DNA of 64,000 bases from Anastrepha obliqua (taxonomy: Eukaryota > Arthropoda > Insecta > Diptera > Tephritidae), in assembly GCF_027943255.1 (NCBI RefSeq), contig NC_072893.1, positions 57,568,001 through 57,632,000 of the forward strand. The letters are read 5' to 3'. Both the position numbers and the translations under genes were made by a program. The stretch's first letter is position 1. Each line of letters opens with the position of its first letter. The notes under the pieces were generated by a model that ran no database searches, was not told the origin of the DNA, and saw only the letters and a list, made by a program, of their open reading frames with translations. Of this stretch, positions 32,760 through 44,604 are shown in pieces.

Positions 32760-35700
32760 CTTTTATGACGCGCCGTTTAACGAACACAAATACTGAACTT
32801 GAAATTTAGTGAAATAAAATGCAAATGAATGTAGTAGCTGTACACTGTGGTAGTGGCAATACAAATATGCAAAGATTAGAGGAATGAGGACGCAAAAAAT
32901 CCAATTATTTCAAACAAAGCAAGCAACGAACGATTCTCTACACTTTAAAAATTTCCAATATCGGCAATAGTTGGATTACTGATTGAATGAATTCTCCTGA
33001 ATTTTAACCGATTACTTACGCAGTTTTTTGCTATAATTTACGGAATTCAAAAATGTTTTCCGGCAGCGACGCAATTATTTTCCTTTATTTTGTACCGTTC
33101 TTTTAGTTTTGTTTGGACGATTCTTATTGGGCAAAAGTTGCCAGACTGCGCAGTACTAAAACTCGCGAAAGAGGTTCATCTTACTAAAGCCCCACACGAT
33201 CAAAAAATATCGCTATGCATTAATTACCAATAAATCCACAAAATTAATCTACTCGTTCATATATGGCAGATTACCTGCAAAATTGACAATTAGCTGTCAA
33301 TACTGTTGTGAAAGGTTTTTCTTCATAGGAATTATTTTGGTGGAATATTTCGTTGCTTTTGTTGGTTTAATTATTTTTAACGAAAGAGAAAGGATAGTTA
33401 ATTTAATTGCTAAATACCGATGTTATTTTTATAATAAGTAATAAGAGAACACACGTTTATGCACACACGCTTTTTTCTGTTATATGAATGTTAGTTAATA
33501 ATACCTAACAAACATAATACTAGAATTATGCCTACAAACCTGTTTTCTTTGGCGGCATCCATTTTAATTGGTTTTTATTTTGACGTTTTTCTTAACACAC
33601 GTAAAAATAATGATCTATTACATGGAAAAAACAGGGTTGTATGTCGAAAAGTATGGTTTTTATCTAGGATTATTTTGTAATTTCAGGTGTTGGGAGAGAA
33701 ATGTTGTAGGAGAAATATAGCATTTTAATTACGGATTGGGAGTTAAACACGGAAAAGTATGTCATCTGCTTATATGTGGACGTATTATAGAGTCAAATAG
33801 TGATGAATTATTATCCACATCGCAAAGTATCTAAGTATTTCGAAGTCCATCAACATGGATCGCGATCCAAATATCACAATGAATATTAAATATGTAGCAG
33901 GCACCTATCAGACTCATCAGAATAAGTCCGTTTGACACATCATTTAAAGCACCAAGAGATGTCATTGTTGTGGAGGACTTGCCGTACAACCAAAGTGCGA
34001 AATACCTTTCAGACAAGTTGGTCACAAGCCATACAACTTTTCCTTCGACTAACCCTTGGTTTGTTTACATTTTGCGTTATAATTGTTTGGATTATAATAT
34101 ATATAGATATGATAAAATCAATTTTTCGAAATGTTTTGCATACTGAGAGCTTGTATAACTTTATTTCACTTACTAAAACCTAATTCCTGTTCAACTAAAA
34201 ATCGACATTTGATTCAACTTCACATATAACAAATCGCGTCAAAAGTTGAATCGTGTAAACGATTTTTATTCTTCATCTGTTTTTAGTACACTAACATATA
34301 AATTGCGGATAGCGCCGCCTTCAGGGAATAATTGCCGTGATAAGAGGAATTTTCGAGGTGAAGTTTTATTAAGAGCCAACTTTTAAGGTTGTTTGCTAAA
34401 ACAAAGCTTCAATGAATGCAAAATAAATAACTAAATAATGATTTTATTTAAATAACCAAATAATCAACAAAGAACAAATAAATCGTATTCCATTTGAACT
34501 ACATGCAGTGCAAAAAATTAATTGTGCAACAACAAAACAGGTTTATTTCTTTCATTAACCGCACCTGAAAAATAATAATCTTCAAAAACCATTTTTAGAG
34601 ATCGATCAAATATGAGCTAGACTTTGAGATAAAATACAGTAAAGACTCCCAAATATATTGAAAAAATATAACATTTTTTGTGAAAAAAGCTTAGTTTAGA
34701 CTAAAATTTCTTTTTTTAGAGGAATTTAAAGCGATAGTTTTAAATCTAAAATAAATTTTTTTAATATGCTGTATGCTACTGCTATTGTAGAATGATCAGC
34801 TAAAAACTCCTCCTTTTGGACAAAAGTTAAGTTGCGCAATGGACTCAATACCTTTACAGGTTCCCATTGTGTCTTGGCATATAATTTTTATATTGGTATC
34901 AGGAAAATAATTTTGATGATTTTGCGTGAGTGTGAGTGTGATGTGAAGGACAAAAAGCGTATTATAAATTAAATCAAAATTTGTGAATTAACTTGCCAAC
35001 TAAAAATTATTAATAAACTATTATTATAAATCTTTATTCGTTCCAAATATATGAAGTAAACTTTTCCATTATACGTTAAAATATTCGAGACTTTAATTTG
35101 AAGGGAAATTCCAAGAGTTTTATTCACATTTCGTTTAAATACGGAATTAATAGAATATTCTGAGAACTGTCATAATTGAGGCAATTTATTGTCTACTTAT
35201 TTGTACTAATACTTTTAAATTTAAAATATTCGTTATTCTCTATTTCTAATGCACTGTTGTCCCATATATTCAATTCTGGAGCCGAAATTAAATTAGTAGG
35301 AAAAAAGTAGTAAGACCTCAAACAGATTCCCTTTTCATTACCTTTGATTGCGTGACTAGAAAGTACTGTCGAAAGACTGAGAAAGCTGCTAAAATTACCC
35401 TTTACATATGTAGTATTCAAGAATAATAGATAAAGAGATTGCGCCCTCCGAATTCGCCGTGACTTAAGAGTCCATCAATAAATAAACAAAAAGAGGAACT
35501 ACAAGAATGATAGAATAACAACTGGTACCTTCTGAATTCGCCATGTCGGAAGAGCGGATGAATAAACAGCAAAAGGAATGGAATTTACTTGTTTGTGAAG
35601 AGGAAGAGTAAGCGAAAGTAATGTAAACAACCAAACACAAGAAATTATGCACACATGCACATACTTTCTAGAAACGGTGTCTTCCGCATAAAAACGCAAA

Positions 35701-36539
35701 AAAACTGCATTTGGAGGCTTTATATTTAATTGTGCTTTAGCAATTTAACACGTGACATTTCGTTTGTTTAGTTTTAATCTGACATATCCCTATGTGACCC
35801 AGCCATTCACTGAATTTTCACAAACATGTAATTTCCCTTACTTTTGTTTGTTCTGCATTACAAAGGGAGCTGACGCCAGAGCAAAGTAACTGTTTTTGAA
35901 GTGAAACTTCAAGAGAGAGTAAAAAAAAAAAAAAAAAAAAAAAAAAAGGCCATGCAACGTTTTGGGCATTTTCGTTCCGCGAGAGAGAAAAAAGATATAA
36001 CGTGGAGAGAGAAAGCTATACCTTATATATATCTTACATATTTGTGTTGAGTTTTTCCTTGTGATTGCTGATTTCTAGTGAGAAATAAAACTATTTTCTA
36101 GTGAGAAATAACACTGCTTTGTTTGTTAGTGCAAACTTATAGGAAATATATTTTTGGTGCCTACTTTTTGGCGTTATATTTCCTTGTTGCTTACTGTTTG
36201 GGGCGTTTTTTGGTCTCAATGTTTGTGGCGTTTTTTTGGTGCCTTTTTTTTTGGCTCTTAGTTCCGTTTCCTGGCTGGCGCTTGTGCGTACTATAAAGTG
36301 CTATCCATTCCGGCGTCGAATTTATTGGTATAGCCTTCCGGTAATTTGTGCCGTTGCTGCGGTCCTGGAATCGTTGCGTTTGTGCGGGCAATAAACGCTC
36401 GGAGTAGTGCGCGTTGTTGCCACGGTTTGTGTCCGACGTTTACTTATACCGGTCGGCCCTTCTCCGTTTTTTGTAAATTTTGTTTATTTGTGCTCTCTGC
36501 AACTGTTGTGAATTTATTTAAAGATATATATTCTTTCTT

Positions 36540-36574
<35 letters not shown>

Positions 36575-36885
36575 CCTTCTCTGGTCTCTCCTTCTTTCTT
36601 TAGCTGCCTTGAACGTTTCACTTTTGTTATGTGTACTACGCTAAATGCACTTTTTTAATGCCGCTACCTCCGTAACTCAATTCGCCTTGTGTAGAGCTGA
36701 TATCAACTTTTTGAATTCGCCATGCTTATAACCATCACAGAAGATTCTATTCAGTGTGTAAGCACGCTGTTATTTCATTTAATGCATCCCTGTAAACAGC
36801 TGTTTGCAGTTTTGTTTACGCCTACCGTTTTCAATTCGTCCCTTTGAAATTTATTTCAGGAATAATTGTTTACCAAATTAAAAAG
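32760..36885. other. Intergenic region between BTBD9 and the CDC26-like gene
   Basis: These about 4 kb separate two divergently oriented genes and must hold both promoters. No transposon family or coding frame is recognised. Features are a pure A-run at 35922-35947, a (CT)n run at about 36543-36571, and 5' UTR sequence of the downstream gene near the right end (exon ending aaaag at 36885). A repeated aattcgcc(g/a)tg word occurs at 35451, 35535 and 36715; its meaning is unknown. Confidence 0.5.
36543..36571. repeat. (CT)n microsatellite
   Basis: A tctctctc run of about 29 bp lies within a pyrimidine-rich tract (36530-36600), upstream of the CDC26-like gene. GAGA-type sequences can bind GAF-like factors in fly promoters, but this role is only a possibility here. 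Confidence 0.8.
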
Positions 36886-36945
36886 GTAAAATTTGTTGCA
36901 ATTGTTAGTAAGTAGACAATTTTATTTAAACTATTCCCGTTGCAG
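36886..36945 (+). other. Predicted 60-nt intron in the 5' UTR of the CDC26-like gene
   Basis: Donor aaaag|gtaaaa and acceptor attcccgttgcag|aa enclose 60 nt, the minimal intron size common in flies. A polypyrimidine-type stretch precedes the acceptor. Confidence 0.6.
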
Positions 36946-36947
36946 AA

Positions 36948-37145
36948 ATGCGTAAGCGTGAACTACAAAGTATTCCCCTAAAGCTGGCCGAGCTAAAAGA
37001 GTACGACATTGTTCGGAATGAGCGCGCTATGGCACGTACACAAGGACAGCCAGAGGACGCACTACCAGATCAGCCTTCACCAATCGCCAATGTTGGGCCG
37101 AAAACGAAAAAGGAAGTACAGGCGCGACTAAATACTACAATGTAG
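36948..37145 (+). CDS. CDC26/APC12-like small protein (anaphase-promoting complex)
   Basis: The protein is 65 residues and begins MRKRELQSIPLKLAELKEYD, resembling the N-terminus of CDC26 (MLRRKPTR-x-ELKLDDIEEYE-type), which in known complexes inserts into and stabilises the TPR subunit APC6/CDC16. Its C-terminal GPKTKKEVQARLN resembles the second conserved CDC26 block (DPKxREQxINxRI). CDC26 is normally 65-90 residues, so the size fits. A minimal intron (36886-36945, gtaaaa...cgttgcag) ends two bases before the ATG, which supports a real transcript and this start. AATAAA lies at about 37438. The similarity is short, so the assignment is probable, not certain. No membrane or signal segment is seen. 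Confidence 0.6.
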   Translation: MRKRELQSIPLKLAELKEYDIVRNERAMARTQGQPEDALPDQPSPIANVGPKTKKEVQARLNTTM

Positions 37146-38338
37146 GCTTTAATTAGTAATCAGTACATCTAAAATATAGTGAATAATTAAATTATCAGGC
37201 TGGTTCTGTAGTTCATTTCCGAGTAAATTTCTTTGAAATTTTCTGGCAAATGCATTGAAATATAAAATTTTTATAAATTCCTTTGTACCGATAAATATTG
37301 AATTTCTATTTAAAAAAAATCGTGTACTGTATGCAAAATTGGAAAATGATGTGTGTTGATTTCTTTTGAATTTATAGATTTTCATACAGGAAAAGAGCAA
37401 GGCATTTTCTGTATTAAATTTATCGGTAGAAAGATGTAAATAAAACTTTTGATTTCAAATAATGCATTTTAATAGTGACAAGATGGAATATGCGTTCATT
37501 AATTAATTTGTAAGTCATTTTTATCTGTGGCTTATCGTTATCCTTTCGCAAATGAGCCCTCAAATTCTGCTCAGATGCCACACATGCAACAACTACACAT
37601 TTCCACAAATGTATTGCCAAGATTATTGCAAAGTTTCATTGAGCTGCATTCGCAGAAAAACTTTAGCGTACTAACCGTAATGCAAACATGAGAATTCGCT
37701 TTGCGGTAAGAAATCGTCGCGACAATTTCCGCTTTCCCCTACATTTAGGTTTTCTCTTTATTCTAGTTAAGTATTGATTGTAGATTCATTAACCACAACA
37801 AACCCCTGTGCAGAAAGAGCACCGGCTTAGCTGTTATATCAAAACGACACACATTGCGAATGGTGAAAAGGAGGGCGCAAGAACTCACTGAATCAATTAC
37901 TGCAGAATTCTTATTTATAAGTGATAATAGTGTATTGGCGACGGTGAAAGGGTTTGAAGGTCAAAAAAGTGGTGGTTTAGGATTTGCTGGGATGGTGTAC
38001 CAATCGCTGACAGTTTCTTAATTGATAAGAAGTTAATGAAAATTGATTATATGCAAGCTATTGAAGTCAATGGCAGACGGAAGCGTCTGGTAGCATTGGC
38101 GTTGAACAAAATTTAAAGACCAAATAAGGTGAGTGTTTGTATGTATTTGCTAAAGTCGTTATTACGGGGCCAATAAGACGTTTAAAGTATTGAAAATGTT
38201 AAATGAAATTTATTTTCAATGGCTGCTGTTTTTAATTAATTTTTCATGAAGCCATACCGGAAAATACCTCGGACTCCGCCTTTGGCTCATAAAAATCCAA
38301 AAACACGCATAATTTACTTGAATATAGCTTAATCAACA
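37146..38338. other. Non-coding interval with a possible transposase remnant
   Basis: The first ~300 bp is the 3' UTR of the preceding gene. Between about 37840 and 38110 short frames (AEFLFISDN, VKGFEGQK, KLMKIDYMQAIEVNGRRKRL) faintly recall Tc1/mariner-type transposases (FSDEKxFxVE...), but no catalytic block is secure. Nothing else is recognised. Confidence 0.3.
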
Positions 38339-38342
38339 TTAA

Positions 38343-39090
38343 GGGGGTATTCTAGGAAATGAATTTGAGGTGTTTTTGCGGATGTTATATGATATATAAA
38401 AAACGAAATATATTTTTACCATCCATTTTTTTAACAGACATTTATTAATCTTTTAATAATGCATAAAAATAAAAAAAAATAGAATTAAGTTAAAAACTTA
38501 AAATTTTATAAGCTGTTGAAAGGGGGGTATCCAAAAAAAAAAAAAAAAAAAAAAACATGGCGCACTAAACTTGTCAAGATTGCAAGCTTTCTTATGATTT
38601 ACAACAAAAAAATTAAAAAGATTATTAATTTAGCTGAATGCCACAACTAAGAAAAAATGGAAAACATTTTTTTTTTTCTAAATTATTTCTGCCCGAAAAA
38701 ATAGTAAATTTTATTCTACTCTCCGAACATTTCTGAATTTTTTGAAAATAGTAAAAAAATTTATTTTGTTAAAATAACAGCTTGTACGATAGAGATATGT
38801 ATTGAGAAGACTCACATCAAATTTCAAATGAATTGAGATATCATGTCAAACATTTTGAAAAATGTAAATAGTTTCGAGAAAAACCCGTTTAAAGCTTCGG
38901 ATAAAATTGCGCCCAGTGTGCGAAGTCGCAAGAGTTTTTAAGTCGTGCCACTAAAATAGCTATATCTCTGGAAATAATTAAAATTTTGACTAATCCACTT
39001 GACAGAATGTTCTTAGAAGGTTAAGTTTTGAAAATATGACAAAAAAATCGATTTTTTTTTTCAAATTGCTACACAAGAATACCTACCCTC
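38343..39090. mobile_element. TTAA-flanked non-coding inverted-repeat element 2
   Basis: TTAA at 38339-38342 and 39091-39094 flank ends gggggtattctagg (left) and, complemented, gagggtaggtattcttg (right), which align with a 3-nt offset. The 748-bp interior is non-coding. It holds an A-run near 38538-38556, gagaaaaacccgtttaaag at about 38876 (also in element 3), and a subterminal aaaaaaatcgattttttt at about 39041 (also in element 1). Confidence 0.65.
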
Positions 39091-39394
39091 TTAAGGGCTC
39101 CTTGGGCTTCTTGGAAAAAGAGCCACATTTCCTAATTTTACTTTATGTTTCCTCTTGTTTTGAGTAAATGAAGGCAATGAAATTTGGAATTTAATTGAAT
39201 TCAACAAATCTCTTCTGATTAATTTTCCCAAAACTGGAACTAAATATCGCTTCGGAAATTTTGAAACTAAACTGTCAAACTAAATACATAATTCTCCTCA
39301 GTATTTATTGAAATAGTAACTTACGGGGCTACTGTGCCTAGCAAACAAAAACCCTATAAAATTATTTCAAAAAATACTAATATATGTAGTTGCA

Positions 39395-41355
39395 TTTAAA
39401 AACTGGCTTGAGAATCGAATAAGTTTGGATATAGCACTGAAAGCGAGCGATGAGATTGACTTAGCAGTTGATAAATTCACAAATACCACTCATGAAGCGG
39501 AATTTCTTCTTACTTCTGAATCAAGCAGAAACGATGTAAAAAAACCATTTCTTCCAATTGAAATAAGACGACTCGTCAAAGAAAAAAGAATGCTGAGGAA
39601 AATATGGCAAACAAGTCGAAGTCCTTATGACAAAAGAATCCTTAACAAGGTGACTAAAGACTTAAAATGAAAACTGCGAGAAATTAAAGATAAAAAGACC
39701 GCAGATTACCTGAGGAATTTAGATCCATATGCAAATAACTCTAAGCACAACCTGTGGAAGGCAACCAAATATCTAAAGAGGCCCACTAGAAGAACCACTG
39801 TCATAGAAGATAGTAACGGCCACCGGTGCCGAGAAAATAAAGAAAAAGCTGAAGCATTTGCTCAACATTTGCAATCAGTTTTTCAACCGAACTTGATTCC
39901 CAATAACGAAAATACTACTCAGGTGCATAACTTTCTGGATTCAACTTGTCAGTTAAGCTTGCCCATTCGCAAAACTTCTATTAAGGAAGTAGCGAATGAA
40001 ATTAAGCAAATAAAGCTTAAAAAGTCTCCAGGTTTTGACAAAATTGATGGACTTACCATAAAGAACCTGCCTCCAAAATGTATTAGACTTCTTACCTATA
40101 TATATAATGCGATGCTTAGACTCAACCACTACCCAAGTCAATGGAAGTGCGCCGAGGTAATCATGATACCGAAACCTACCGAAACGTCTTCATATCGTCC
40201 AATTAGCTTGCTGGTGACCTTCTCTAAGGTATTTGAAAATATACTTTCAAGAAGAATGTTACCTGTTTTAGAGGACTGCGATATAATACCTGAACATCAG
40301 TTTGGGTTTAGGAGGGGGCATGGGACTCCTGAGCAATGCCACCGAATTGTTCAAATTATCAAGAATGATTTTGAATATAAACAGTATTGCACTGCGGTAT
40401 TTTTAGTTATCAAGCAAGCATTCGATAAAGTTTGGCACCCAGGGTTACTCTATAAAATAAAAAATTGGCTTCCAGCTCCTTACTATTTAACTATAAAGTC
40501 ATATCTTAGTGGTCGTACGTTCTATGTCCATGAAAAAGATGAATCTTCAGAGTTGTACTCAATTAATGCTGGAGTTCCTCAAGGGAGCGCATTAGGCCCC
40601 GTTCTATACACAATATTTACCGCTGACCTACCGATTAACAGTAACATAGATGCTGCAACATATGCTGATGATACAGCTTTTATTGCCACAAACTGTAATC
40701 GTAATGACGCATCACTTCACCTACAACAACAACTGAATATGGTTGAAAAATGGCTAATGAATTGGAAGGTGGAGGTTAACACTCAGAAGTCTGTTCAGAT
40801 AACGTTTACTTTGAGAACCGGGAATTGTCCTCCCGTATTTTTGGATGGCTCTACCTTCAGGTATATGAACCTGTCAAATACTTCGGAGTACATTTGGACC
40901 GAAGAATGACCTGGAAAACCCACATTAAAGAGAAACAGAAACAACTCAAGCTTAAATCGAAAAAAATGTACTGGGTCTTAGGCTCGCGATCACAACTTAG
41001 TCTCGAAAATAAAGTACTGCTCTACAAAGCTATCTTAAAGCCAGTATGGACATATGCAATACAGCTTTGGGGAACAGCGAGTAACTCAAACATTGAAATC
41101 CTGCAAAGATACCAGGCAATGACTTTACGAAGCATTGTTGGTGCTCCTTGGTATATAACTAACTTCGAAATTCACAAAGACTTAAATGTACCTTATGTTA
41201 GAAATGAAATCACCAAAGCCTCTCGAAGATACCTAAACAGACTGTCGTACCATGAAAACATACTAGCAAGAAATCTTCTACACAATAGCACGGATGTCAA
41301 ACGCCTTAAAAAAATTCATATTTTGGATCTCCCAAACAGATTTGAGGAAACATAA
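39395..41355 (+). pseudogene. Jockey-like LINE ORF2, reverse transcriptase and C-terminus
   Basis: The element starts inside ORF2 (5'-truncated near 39395) and reads to the C-terminus. A linker to 39670 ends in TGA. The RT then runs continuously from 39674 to about 40855: KSPGFDKIDGLTIKNLP, SSYRPISLLVTFSKVFENIL, EHQFGFRRGHGT, motif A, GVPQGSALGPVLYTIF and YADDTAFIA (about 40661). A frameshift near 40860 is followed by VKYFGVHLDRRMTWKTHIKE, LYKAILKPVWTYAIQLWGTA and DLPNRFEET. In motif A (FLVIKQAFDKVWH) the catalytic Asp is Val (codon gtt, 40406-40408), so this RT is dead regardless of the stop and frameshift. Its product would have primed reverse transcription of its own RNA in the nucleus. 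Confidence 0.9.
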
Positions 41356-41518
41356 TTGATTTGTAGCGAATACAACTGTTTTACAATATATTGATTGGTC
41401 GCAATGGAGCGCAATCAATCCTGTCATAATCCTTATATATTATTTAAAAAAATTTGCTGATTGTCAACTGATAGATTGCAAATGAAATTTATTCATAATA
41501 ATAATAACGTATTTATTG

Positions 41519-42307
41519 ATGGAAAGACTTACGCCTCAACAACGTTTACAAATTCTGCAATTGTATTACAAAAATCAATGCTCTACGAAAACTGTTCATC
41601 GCGAGCTCAGGCCAACTTATGGTGTTCAGCGATGAGGCTCATTTTTGGCTTAATGGCTACGTCAATAAGAGAAGTGTCCGTATTTGGGCTGAAGGTTAAC
41701 CCGAAGCCATTCAGAATCAGCCATTATATCCTTTGAAAATAACTTTTTGGTGCGGCTTATGGGCTGGAGGAATCGTCGGCTCATATATCTTCAAAGACAA
41801 GGCTGGCGCCTATATAACAGTGAATGGCGAACGCTATCACGCCATGATAAACGACTTTTTGATAACGGAAGCCAGTGATCTCCACAACATTTGATTGCCA
41901 TACAGCCCGTGAAACAATGGATTTACTGCGTCACCGTTTCGGTGAGGACCAGTGGAGCCGCGGATTGACCACCAAGATCGTGTGATATCACACCTTTGGG
42001 CTTATATTTCTGGGGCTATATAAAGTGTAAATGCTTTGTGGATAAACCAGCTTCGATTGATGTAGTGGAAGCCCACATTACACAAGTTATTCACGAGACC
42101 CCGAACGAAGTCCTCCAGCGAGCCATTCAAAATTGCTGCTTGCGAATGGCCGAATTACGGCGCAGTTACGGCCAACATTTGAAAGGTATTATTTAAAATA
42201 AAATAAAAGTCTCGAATGCTTCTATACAAAAATAATAAAGATTGCCTCACAAACTTGAATTTTTGTTGTTTTATTTCAATTTAAAATGCGATACCTCTGA
42301 ATTGATC
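41519..42307 (+). pseudogene. DD41D-type mariner relic
   Basis: 41519 onward: MERLTPQQRLQILQLYYKN, a deletion after RELRPTYGVQ, then SDEAHFWLNGYVNKRSVRIW (first Asp), PLKITFWCGLWAGGIVGSYI and ITVNGERYHAMINDFLI. The second Asp block is lost. The C-terminus at 41996-42196 reads GLYFWGYIKCKCFVDKPASI and ends near GQHLKGII. The right end (complement aagggtgatcaattcag) is at about 42290-42307, and a matching left end was not found. It lies directly behind the jockey-like element. Confidence 0.8.
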
Positions 42308-42417
42308 ACCCTTTATTAAGCAACGCTTACCCTTGTTTTGTAATTTCTTCCGCCCATTCCTCATTTCGGCAGGTGTTCCCTCACGACTAAAAACTCCAAC
42401 TCTTCGATCCCATAAAT

Positions 42418-42860
42418 AAAGGGTTTTCCAATAACAGGTGCTATTTTGAATAGCCCGCTATTTCGGTAGATGCCACTTTTCGATATTTGACAAGTAGAAA
42501 CTATGCCATTAATAAAAATGGAACGATACTTTGCTGAAATACATGAAAATGATCCGGAGTTCCATCGAAAAATCATCTTGAGTGATGAGGTCCATTTCCA
42601 CCTCGGTGGCTTCGCCAACAAGCAAAATTGTCGGCTCTGGGAGTTCAGAAAATCCAAGAGTTTTTGTTGAAAAGCCTCTCTATCCTCAACGTTTGACTGT
42701 TTGGTGCGGTTTATGGACCGGCGGAGTCATTGGACCTTACTTTAACGGAAATGAAGCTGGAGCAACGGTGAATAGATTGCGCTATCGAGACATGATTCAC
42801 GATTTGTTATGGCCGGAATTGGATGGTATTGATCGGATCTTTATCGTATTATGGAACGCC
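42418..42860 (+). pseudogene. DD41D-type mariner fragment, same subfamily as 15612-16503
   Basis: The left end aagggttttccaataacagg, followed by gctattttgaatagcccgct, is almost that of the copy at 15612. The start codon context (42520, MERYF) is followed by a deletion. It continues at AEIHENDPEFHRKIILSDEV with the first Asp, then HFHLGGFANKQNC after a frame change, VFVEKPLYPQRLTVWCGLWT and GGVIGPYFNGNEAGA, ending near LLWPELDGID. No right end is seen, so the copy is truncated. Confidence 0.8.
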
Positions 42861-43045
42861 AACTGGCTAGATTAAATCACTGCTCAATACTTTGATTATT
42901 GTTCTAATATTGGAGACCCATTTCACAGGGAAGAGCTATTTTCAAATTCCAAATTGTTTATAAACTCTATCGCATATTGTACCCTGACAAAAAAGCATAT
43001 GCTGGATCAGCCATTCTAATTAAAAATACCATTAACATGCTGAAT

Positions 43046-43123
43046 GCCATGGGCGTCACCGGTGACCGGAACTAAGTTTTTTTGTAGCGCCGTGGGGGTC
43101 ACTGGTGACCCCCTTGGATTGCA
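43046..43123. repeat. Paired GTCAC/GTGAC palindromes
   Basis: Two related units, gccatgggcgtcaccggtga and gccgtgggggtcactggtga, lie about 45 bp apart. The second extends to a 9-bp perfect stem (gggggtcac-tg-gtgaccccc). No gene context explains them. Confidence 0.6.
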
Positions 43124-43213
43124 AGAAACACATAATTTTACTAAAACCAAAAGTTTTAAAGTTTTCAATTTTATTTACGTTATTGCAATAGTGTAATTGA
43201 TATAATGTAGTAT

Positions 43214-43989
43214 TGGTTGGTTTTGTTGCCACATCCTCGTTACCAACTTGTTTAACAGTTATTTACAGCAAGACTATATCCAGTCTGTGCGGTTAAGGAA
43301 CCTTATTAGGTTGTTGACGTCTAAGTCAGACAGTTGCTCGAGACTCTCGAACAGCGGTTTGCCCAGGGTTAACATTCTGTCCTTCCATAGGGCAGGGCAT
43401 TCATAGAGGAAATGGGAGATTGTTTCCTTTTTCTGCGGTTGTTTACAACTATGACAGTATGTGTTGTGAGGGATGCCCATTTTGGCGGCTTGTTCTCCGG
43501 CAGACCAGAAGCCAGTTATGACTGCCGTTAGTCTACAGGCGTTCCGTCGTTTCATGTTTATCAATGCCGACGATTGCTTGAGGTTATTGGTGGGCCATAG
43601 CGTCCTGCTGATTTTGCATTTCGTCTGGTCTCTCTATCGACAATCTGCGATTCGAAGGTATTTTAGGGAAATTACATTCTTGACCGCATCTAATGGTGTG
43701 AATACCGGTACTGCAAGAACGCTATTCATGGCAGATCCCCCTCTTGTCAGTTCATCGGCTTTTTCGTTACCTTCTACATATGTTCCGGTGTCCCGGGACC
43801 CAAATTAAGGTTACTTTATGGTTTTCACTCAAGATGGTGAGGCTATTCCTACTTTGCTCCACCACTTAGAGGTTGTCAGAGCCGCGTCCAGTGCCTGGAT
43901 GGCAGCTTGGCTATCCGAAAGAATAGCGATATCCATGATTAGTAGCCTACAAGCTTCCCCAATTGCCAGTACTTCCGCCTGGAAGACAC
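43214..43989 (-). mobile_element. 5'-truncated I-like LINE insertion with 14-bp target duplication
   Basis: atataatgtagtat occurs at 43200-43213 and 43990-44003, exactly bracketing the element. On the minus strand it starts within RNase H (VFQAEVLAIGEACRLL, then AILSDSQAAIQALDAALTTS) and, after frameshifts, gives an open C-terminus at 43564-43274: RRNACRLTAVITGFWSAGEQ, CHSCKQPQKKETISHFLYEC and NNLIRFLNRTDWI. It then ends in a short 3' UTR. It matches the fragment at 2-519. Five-prime truncation plus the duplication shows target-primed insertion. Confidence 0.88.
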
Positions 43990-44523
43990 ATATAATGTAG
44001 TATAGAGCATACAAAAATATTTTATTTAAATATGAGAAATGTGTGTATAAATTTCATGTTTATATAATATGTTTTGCCTACTAACAAATTCATGTTGGCG
44101 CCACGGTCAAACCATATAAAATCGGCGTGGTATTCAACGTGTTAAACATAATTTAATTAACTCCTACTGAACGCAAGCTATTCAAGCCACTAATAATATT
44201 GTTGAAAATTGGAAAGGCCCAACTATAATCTCAGCCCAAGCATGCAATTAAATCGGAAGAGTACGAAAAGTTTTCTCAACCCTAGGAAGCAGATTTATCG
44301 CTGGAGGTGTCTATAACGCAAAACACACATACTGGGGCTCCCGCCTTACAACCCCTTAAGGTCGGCAACTTTATTCAGCTATTAAAAATTAAATTAAATA
44401 CCCATATCGTCGGGTTCCCCACGTATGGGCTAACGGATTTGAAAAAAATTCGATTATTGCGTCGTAAAACGCATCACACCTGGTGACATCAAGCGCATCA
44501 GCTGCTTCGAGCTCTCCTCTGAC

Positions 44524-44604
44524 AGTTTTCGTTCCCACGACAGTCTGTTATACGTAACCGGAACGACCCGGATTTATATCTGTTTATGCTGCTACAACAA
44601 CAAC
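44524..44604 (+). repeat. Structured short repeat, copy d, inserted in the jockey-like LINE (14-bp duplication)
   Basis: The 81-bp insert starts agttttcgttcccacgacag, has gttatacgtaaccggaacg, and ends gctgctacaacaacaac. It is flanked by agctctcctctgac (44510-44523) and agctctcttttgac (44605-44618). Removing it and one flank restores the LINE frame ELSSDHSPV-like. The central ccggccaaggactgcc part is deleted in this copy. Confidence 0.78.
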
